Assembly (NCBI GenBank): GCA_002478745.1
Contig: DLQI01000069.1
Span: 1-20,818, forward strand
Reading direction: 5' to 3'
Source: Rhodobacteraceae bacterium UBA7436
GTDB lineage: Bacteria > Pseudomonadota > Alphaproteobacteria > Rhodobacterales > Rhodobacteraceae
Length of the DNA stretch: 20,818 nucleotides
Each line of letters opens with the position of its first letter. Position 1 is the stretch's first letter. Made by a program: the position numbers and the translations under genes. The notes below the pieces were generated by a model. That model saw only the letters and a list, made by a program, of their open reading frames with translations, made no database searches and was not told where the DNA came from. This document shows, one piece after another, positions 16,645-20,818 of the stretch.

Positions 16645-17475
16645 CTAAGGGGCCAAGAACGATCTAACGTTCAACAATGACGGCACTTTTTGCCGCGCTT
16701 TGACTACATTAACCATTTCAATATCAAATGCATAAACGCCAGCATCGACACCTGCGTCAAGGACAACCTCGCCCCACGGGTCAACAACCAGAGAATGCCC
16801 ATAAGTTGTTCGCGCTTTCGAACCTGTCGTTGGATGGGTGCCCGTTTGCGCAGCAGCAATTACATAGCAGCCTGTTTCGATCGCGCGCGCGCGCAACAAG
16901 CTGTGCCAGTGAGCTGCACCTGTGACAGGTGAAAACGCGGATGGATATAGCAATATTTTCGCACCCGCTTGCGCCAGCGCATTCGCAAGCAATGGGAAAC
17001 GCATGTCATAACAAATCGCCATCCCAATTTTGCCCAGCGCAGTATCTGCAACAACTGCTTTTTCGCCAGGCCGATAACCTGCGGATTCACGGTAGGTTTC
17101 GGTTTCAGAAATCTGAACGTCGAACATATGAATCTTGTCGTATTGCCCGACAATATGACCCGACGGGTTGATCAAAAATGAGCGATTAGCAAAACGCCCA
17201 TCTGGATCATCGGTTTTAACTGCTAAAGAGCCAATCGAAACTGAAATGTACAATTCACGTGCCAAACTGCACAGTTCTTTAAGTGTCTCATCATCGTCTT
17301 GATGACGCAGCACATCATTCTGACGGGCGCGGCTGGTCGAAACACAGTTGGTCACTTCAGGCGTAAAGATAAATTTTGCACCGTTAGATGCGGCCTGCCG
17401 CACCGATTTAACTACGTGCAGCAGGTTTTCAGACGGATCATCTGATGCATTCGATTGTATAATTGCAGCGCGCAT
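16645..17475 (-). CDS. Carbon-nitrogen hydrolase, Nit1-like (candidate deaminated-glutathione amidase)
   Basis: The 276-residue product belongs to the nitrilase superfamily. The catalytic triad is visible as Glu40 (FTPEVTN), Lys114 (YDKIHMFD) and Cys155 (GMAICYDMRFP). These sequences match the Nit1/Nit2 branch, whose Nit1 members hydrolyse deaminated glutathione as a metabolite repair step; omega-amidase is the alternative. Its ATG shares a base with the grxC stop (TAATG), so it is translationally coupled to glutaredoxin, a glutathione-dependent enzyme. That supports, but does not prove, the glutathione-repair assignment. Confidence 0.88.
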   Translation of the reverse strand: MRAAIIQSNASDDPSENLLHVVKSVRQAASNGAKFIFTPEVTNCVSTSRARQNDVLRHQDDDETLKELCSLARELYISVSIGSLAVKTDDPDGRFANRSFLINPSGHIVGQYDKIHMFDVQISETETYRESAGYRPGEKAVVADTALGKIGMAICYDMRFPLLANALAQAGAKILLYPSAFSPVTGAAHWHSLLRARAIETGCYVIAAAQTGTHPTTGSKARTTYGHSLVVDPWGEVVLDAGVDAGVYAFDIEMVNVVKARQKVPSLLNVRSFLAP

Positions 17476-17732
17476 TATGCAGCCAACATGCCATCCAAAT
17501 GGCCAGCGCGTTCCAGCGCAAACAATTCATCACATCCACCAACATGGATGTCGCCAATAAATATCTGCGGAACAGTGCGGGCACCATTTGCACGCTTGAT
17601 CATAGTTGGCTTTTCGTCAGGGTTAGACAAAACGTCTGTTTCATCAAACTCAACGCCTTTTTGGTTCAACAGACTTTTGGCACGGTGGCAAAAGCCGCAC
17701 AATGGAGAGGTGTAGATTTCAACCTTTTTCAT
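17475..17732 (-). CDS. grxC: Glutaredoxin 3
   Basis: The 85-residue protein is a dithiol glutaredoxin, reducing disulphides at the expense of glutathione. The active site is Cys12-Gly-Phe-Cys15, where many relatives have CPYC. The cis-proline motif TVPQIFIG is at 53-60 and the glutathione-contact GGCDEL at 65-70. The length is normal. It lies 37 nt after comF and overlaps the nitrilase-family start by one base. Confidence 0.95.
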   Translation of the reverse strand: MKKVEIYTSPLCGFCHRAKSLLNQKGVEFDETDVLSNPDEKPTMIKRANGARTVPQIFIGDIHVGGCDELFALERAGHLDGMLAA

Positions 17733-17769
17733 AGGTTAGATCCTTCAATAATTTTCGCTTAACCCTGAT

Positions 17770-18501
17770 CTAGGCGTCTTTTGCGGCACGCGCTAGTGTT
17801 AGCACAAATACGTGATCCGCTCCGCCAGCGTAACACGCCTCTGTTGCAGCAGCTAATGTTGCACCAGAAGTCATGACGTCATCAATCAAAAGCACAGGCC
17901 GCCCAATCATACGTCGCCTACGATAGGTGTGAACCTTCATAACACCCCGCAAATGCGCAAATCTTTCGGTATGCCCCATTCCGCCCAATGCTTGGGTTCG
18001 CTTAAATCGCTGAAGCGCATCTGGGCACCACGCCAACTCAAGATGTTTCGCTACACTCTTCGCAAGCAGCGCAGATTGATTATAGCGCCGTTTAAGCAAT
18101 CTCGTCCAATGCAATGGAACTGGGACCACCAGCATATTTGGTTTTAAAATATCATGTGCAACCGCCGGCATCCAGATGGACGCTGGCCCAACGACATCTT
18201 GTCGATCCCCGTGTTTAAGGCCCAACACAATCCGGCGTCCGTTTTCATTGTACAAAACCGCTGATCGACCGTTCGCCCAAGGGCGTTGCGTGCGTAAACA
18301 ATCATCACAATGCAATTCGCCATCGCCACTGTGTCCAATCAACGGAACCCCACAACCATCGCAAATGGCACCACCAATAAACTGCGTGTCTCTCCAACAC
18401 GGCCCACACAATCCAAAGTCACTGTCCACCAAATCCGAGCACGTGAGGCACCGCGGAGGATATATCATTGCAAGAGCTGTTTGAATTGTATCGCTGAGCA
18501 T
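17770..18501 (-). CDS. comF: ComF-family phosphoribosyltransferase-like protein
   Basis: The 243-residue product starts with a zinc-ribbon region containing four CxxC pairs (Cys18/21, 32/35, 47/50, 65/68). It ends in a type I phosphoribosyltransferase fold with the PRPP-binding loop VLLIDDVMTSGATL at 203-216. VVPVPLHWTRLLKRRYNQSALLA around 125-147 is the other family hallmark. In naturally competent bacteria ComF acts in uptake of transforming DNA; in most Rhodobacterales the role is untested. An AAGGGG site lies 8 nt before the ATG at 18501. An internal ATG 33 nt further in is an alternative start. No other competence genes are in the window. Confidence 0.9.
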   Translation of the reverse strand: MLSDTIQTALAMIYPPRCLTCSDLVDSDFGLCGPCWRDTQFIGGAICDGCGVPLIGHSGDGELHCDDCLRTQRPWANGRSAVLYNENGRRIVLGLKHGDRQDVVGPASIWMPAVAHDILKPNMLVVPVPLHWTRLLKRRYNQSALLAKSVAKHLELAWCPDALQRFKRTQALGGMGHTERFAHLRGVMKVHTYRRRRMIGRPVLLIDDVMTSGATLAAATEACYAGGADHVFVLTLARAAKDA

Positions 18502-18509
18502 TCTATTTA
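18481..18509 (+). promoter_or_regulatory. Candidate promoter of the methyltransferase gene
   Basis: TTGAAT (18481-18486) and TATTTA (18504-18509) are separated by 17 nt. Transcription would start 7 nt later, at or next to the A of the methyltransferase ATG at 18516, which would give a leaderless mRNA. The -35 box lies inside the first codons of the divergent comF. Motif matches are partial. Confidence 0.33.
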
Positions 18510-18515
18510 CCCCTT

Positions 18516-19334
18516 ATGACATCACCAAAACTTCTGACCGATTCCAAATCCTTATTTCAGCAACGCGCCCGCGCGTCGTCTGATTGTTTGTTCCTTCATG
18601 ATCTAGTCGCCGATGAGGTCCAGGATCGTATGGGCATGGTTAATAGGCCGTTTAATTCAGTAGCTGTGGTCAGCGGATTTCCTAAGAATTGGGCAAAAAT
18701 ATTGCCTCAAGCTACAACAATCACTGATGACGAAACCCTACAGCTGGAACCCTCTCAATACGATGTAGTCATCCACGCACTGGGATTACATTGGGCTAAC
18801 GATCCTGTTGGACAAATTATCCAGTGTCGCCGCGCGTTGCGCCCTGACGGGTTGTTTCTTGGCGCAACATTTGGCGGCGAAACACTAAATGAATTGCGCA
18901 GTTGCTTGGGGCAGGCTGAAATCGAAGTGTCCGGCGGGCTATCCCCAAGGATCGCACCAATGGGTGAAATTCGCGACATGGGCGGGCTGTTGCAACGCGC
19001 CGGATTGGCCCTGCCTGTTGCGGACAATCAAACAACCAATGTGGTTTACCGCGACATTTGGCACCTTATGCACGATCTGCGTGCCATGGGTGAAACCAAC
19101 GCACTAACCTCACGCCTTCGTACCTCGACGCGCCGTGCGGTTTTCAAGCGCGCTAATGAATTGTACCAGAAAACATTCCCCGCCGCTCAAGGTGGAATTG
19201 AAGCGACCTTTGATATTGTATACCTCACCGGGTGGTCGCCTGATGAAAGCCAACCCCAACCACTTCGTCCCGGCTCAGCCAGCGCACGTTTGGCAGATGC
19301 ATTAAAAACTGAAGAAAAACCGCTGTCAGATTGA
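18516..19334 (+). CDS. SAM-dependent methyltransferase-like protein, NDUFAF5 type
   Basis: The 272-residue protein resembles the alphaproteobacterial relatives of mitochondrial NDUFAF5, a complex I assembly factor that hydroxylates an arginine of the NDUFS7 subunit. Recognisable parts are QQRARASSDCLFLHDLVADE (15-34), YDVVIHALGLHWANDP (82-97), RRALRPDGLFLGATFGGETL (105-124) and the C-terminal WSPDESQPQPLRPGSA. The usual glycine-rich SAM motif I is degenerate here (VAVVSGFPKNW at 49-59). The start at 18516 is only 14 nt from the divergent comF start and has no ribosome site. hemH follows after 53 nt. The complex I role is inferred from family resemblance. Confidence 0.83.
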   Translation: MTSPKLLTDSKSLFQQRARASSDCLFLHDLVADEVQDRMGMVNRPFNSVAVVSGFPKNWAKILPQATTITDDETLQLEPSQYDVVIHALGLHWANDPVGQIIQCRRALRPDGLFLGATFGGETLNELRSCLGQAEIEVSGGLSPRIAPMGEIRDMGGLLQRAGLALPVADNQTTNVVYRDIWHLMHDLRAMGETNALTSRLRTSTRRAVFKRANELYQKTFPAAQGGIEATFDIVYLTGWSPDESQPQPLRPGSASARLADALKTEEKPLSD

Positions 19335-19387
19335 CCTGCGCCTAAAAGCGGCTATCTGATCTGCAAGCACTTAGTTGAGAGAATATT

Positions 19388-20437
19388 ATGTCCGACGCCA
19401 AAATCCCCACCCATGCAGAACAAGACCACCCAAAAGTTAAGAAACCAAAAGTTGGTATCCTGCTCTCAAACCTTGGGACGCCAGACAACTACGACTATTG
19501 GTCTATGCGTCGGTATTTGGGCGAATTCCTATCTGACCGACGTGTCATCGATTACAGCCCGTGGCTTTGGCAGCCGCTTCTTCAACTCATAATCCTAACC
19601 AAACGCCCCTTTAGTTCCGGTGCCGCTTACAAATCTATCTGGAACGAGGAAGCAAACGAGAGCCCCTTACTAACTATTACAAAAGCTCAAACCGCCAAGA
19701 TCAAAACAGCAATGCAGGCCCGTTATGGCGAGGATGTGATGGTTGATTTTTGCATGCGCTATGGCAACCCATCAACAAAATCCAAAGTCCGTGAGATGAC
19801 AGAAGCAGGGTGCCAAAAGATCCTGTTTTTCCCACTATACCCGCAATACGCTGGTGCCACTTCTGCAACGGCCAACGACGAATTCTTCCGTGCTTTGCTA
19901 GAGGAAACGTGGCAACCAACAGCCCGTACTGTTCAGCCGTATTTTGACGATCCAGTCTATATCGACGCTTTAGCACAATCGATTGAGAAGGCATATGCAG
20001 GCCTAGAAAAGCGTCCTGATCTTTTGATCTGTTCCTACCACGGCGTTCCAAAACGCTATCTGATGCAGGGGGACCCGTATCATTGCCACTGCCAGAAAAC
20101 GACGCGCCTTTTGAAAGAGCGATTGGGCTGGGACGACACAGAAATCAAAACCACCTTCCAGTCCAAGTTTGGGCCAGAGGAATGGTTGCAGCCCTACACT
20201 GTTAAAGAAGTTGCGCGTTTGGCTGAAGCTGGGACAAAAAACATCGCAGTTTGTGCGCCCGCGTTCTCAGCTGATTGCATTGAGACGCTGGAAGAAATCA
20301 ACGAAGAGATTTTTGAGAGCTTTGAGCATGCAGGCGGTAAAGACTTTACCTACATCCCTTGCCTGAATGATGACGATGCGCACATCAAGGCACTTGGAAC
20401 AGTTATTGAAAGAAATCTTCAGGGTTGGTTGGACTAA
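19388..20437 (+). CDS. hemH: Ferrochelatase
   Basis: Ferrochelatase inserts iron into protoporphyrin IX to make protohaem and is membrane-associated. The 349-residue product has NLGTPDNY near 28-35, the metal/porphyrin-site His218 in SYHGVPKRY and Glu299 in FSADCIETLEEI. The FPLYPQYAGATSA segment at 148-160 and the PYHCHCQKT motif with Cys233 and Cys235 are also present. A GAGAG site lies 6 nt before the ATG. The two close cysteines might be relevant to an iron-sulphur cluster known in some bacterial ferrochelatases, but I cannot assign ligands. It is followed by an intrinsic terminator. Confidence 0.97.
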   Translation: MSDAKIPTHAEQDHPKVKKPKVGILLSNLGTPDNYDYWSMRRYLGEFLSDRRVIDYSPWLWQPLLQLIILTKRPFSSGAAYKSIWNEEANESPLLTITKAQTAKIKTAMQARYGEDVMVDFCMRYGNPSTKSKVREMTEAGCQKILFFPLYPQYAGATSATANDEFFRALLEETWQPTARTVQPYFDDPVYIDALAQSIEKAYAGLEKRPDLLICSYHGVPKRYLMQGDPYHCHCQKTTRLLKERLGWDDTEIKTTFQSKFGPEEWLQPYTVKEVARLAEAGTKNIAVCAPAFSADCIETLEEINEEIFESFEHAGGKDFTYIPCLNDDDAHIKALGTVIERNLQGWLD

Positions 20438-20456
20438 TTTTCTCAATTTAGTCACT

Positions 20457-20477
20457 GGGCCCAGAACTGGGCCCTTT
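20457..20477 (+). terminator. Intrinsic terminator after hemH
   Basis: GGGCCCA and TGGGCCC form a 7-bp GC-rich stem with a GAAC loop, 20 nt after the hemH stop. A short T-rich tract follows (TTT, then ATTTTA a few bases on). Confidence 0.82.
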
Positions 20478-20507
20478 CCATTTTATAGAAATCCATACCC
20501 TAGAACG

Positions 20508-20541
20508 AAAAAAGGCGACGCTTTTAAGCGTCGCCTTTTAA
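20508..20541. terminator. Bidirectional intrinsic terminator between hemH and the small-protein gene
   Basis: AAAAGGCGACGCT and AGCGTCGCCTTTT form a 13-bp stem with a 4-nt loop, with an A-run on the left and T-run on the right. It lies 18 nt beyond the stop of the minus-strand small gene and can also back up the hemH terminator on the plus strand. Confidence 0.92.
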
Positions 20542-20558
20542 AGATTTAGTGCTTCAGC

Positions 20559-20738
20559 TTACTTAGCTACAGCTGCTGCAACCAAAGCCAAAAGAATCAA
20601 CGGCAAAAGAGTGCCTGTTGAAGAAGAACCAGCTTCTTCGATGATTACTGGTGCTTCGATTGTTGGCTCAGCGTAAGAACCAGCGAAAGATGTTGTTGCT
20701 ACGGCTGTCAAAGCAGCTGCGAGTACTAGTTTTTTCAT
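20559..20738 (-). CDS. 59-residue exported small protein with C-terminal membrane segment
   Basis: A short minus-strand gene starts at the ATG at 20738, with a GGAG site 6 nt upstream, and stops at TAA 20561-20559. The product begins MKKLVLAAALTAVATTSFAG, a clear signal peptide with cleavage expected after SFA (19). It continues with a short acidic Pro/Glu/Ile-rich segment (EPTIEAPVIIEEAG) and a Ser/Thr spacer, and ends in a hydrophobic helix at about 43-58 with a final Lys. It would be a small periplasmic peptide anchored in the inner membrane by its C-terminus, unless the signal remains uncleaved. I recall similar tiny proteins in other Rhodobacterales but know no function. The strong ribosome site and terminator suggest an appreciably expressed gene. 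Confidence 0.83.
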   Translation of the reverse strand: MKKLVLAAALTAVATTSFAGSYAEPTIEAPVIIEEAGSSSTGTLLPLILLALVAAAVAK

Positions 20739-20818
20739 GTTATTCTCCAGATTAGGCGTACGCAGAAATTACTGGGCACGCACCCAAGACTTACCTCGTC
20801 CCTCTGTGTAAACAATTA

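Noticed and set aside
16878..16896. Alternating CG run as a Z-DNA or regulatory element
   Set aside because: It lies in the nitrilase-family gene and is explained by the Arg-Ala-Arg-Ala codons of a conserved segment.
1..20818. CRISPR array, phage or defence-system genes
   Set aside because: No regularly spaced repeats and no recognisable defence or phage genes; apart from the IS the content is housekeeping.

Overview
The window reads as chromosomal DNA of an alphaproteobacterium of the Rhodobacterales (Roseobacter group). The evidence is gene content and order: secA, a periplasmic parvulin, argJ and mutT on one side, rimP-nusA-ylxR-infB in the middle, and ubiG, a nitrilase-family gene, grxC, comF, an NDUFAF5-like methyltransferase and hemH on the other, with moderate GC and protein sequences typical of that group. 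The assignment rests on recognition of gene families, not on a search. Almost all of it is housekeeping DNA; the clearest accessory element is the end of an IS3-family insertion sequence at the left edge.

Left part (1-5525). The 3' end of an IS3-type transposase (plus strand) abuts a minus-strand gene for a PstS-like/OmpA fusion protein. The insertion has removed the end of the OmpA domain, and the outermost TGA of the element supplies the stop codon, so that gene is called a pseudogene. Upstream of it on the same strand lie a membrane-anchored periplasmic protein of unknown function and then secA, so the likely transcription order is secA, unknown gene, broken PstS/OmpA gene. The secA leader has a candidate promoter with a perfect TTGACA -35 box and a perfect 12-bp palindrome.

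Second block (5526-8043). Divergent from secA, three plus-strand genes are packed together: an exported parvulin prolyl isomerase, argJ (arginine synthesis) and mutT (nucleotide pool or Nudix hydrolase), the last two overlapping by ATGA. A bidirectional intrinsic terminator separates mutT from the convergent infB.

Third block (8066-15405, minus strand). pip (proline iminopeptidase) overlaps a half-length oligopeptide-type binding protein. Next comes the transcription/translation operon rimP-nusA-ylxR-infB, with coupled or closely spaced genes. A textbook intrinsic terminator sits in the rimP leader, only about 15 nt before the start codon. It is too close to leave room for a separate promoter, so it looks like an attenuator of the operon that encodes NusA itself. 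I regard this as the most interesting signal in the window.

Right part (15455-20818). ubiG (ubiquinone synthesis) converges and overlaps with a minus-strand cluster comF-grxC-nit-marR. Divergent from comF by 14 nt is an NDUFAF5-like methyltransferase gene that may be transcribed as a leaderless mRNA, followed by hemH (last step of protohaem synthesis). Two hairpin terminators separate hemH from a convergent gene for a 59-residue exported small protein. No tRNA, rRNA or CRISPR array was seen, and no gene-free stretch exceeds 300 bases.
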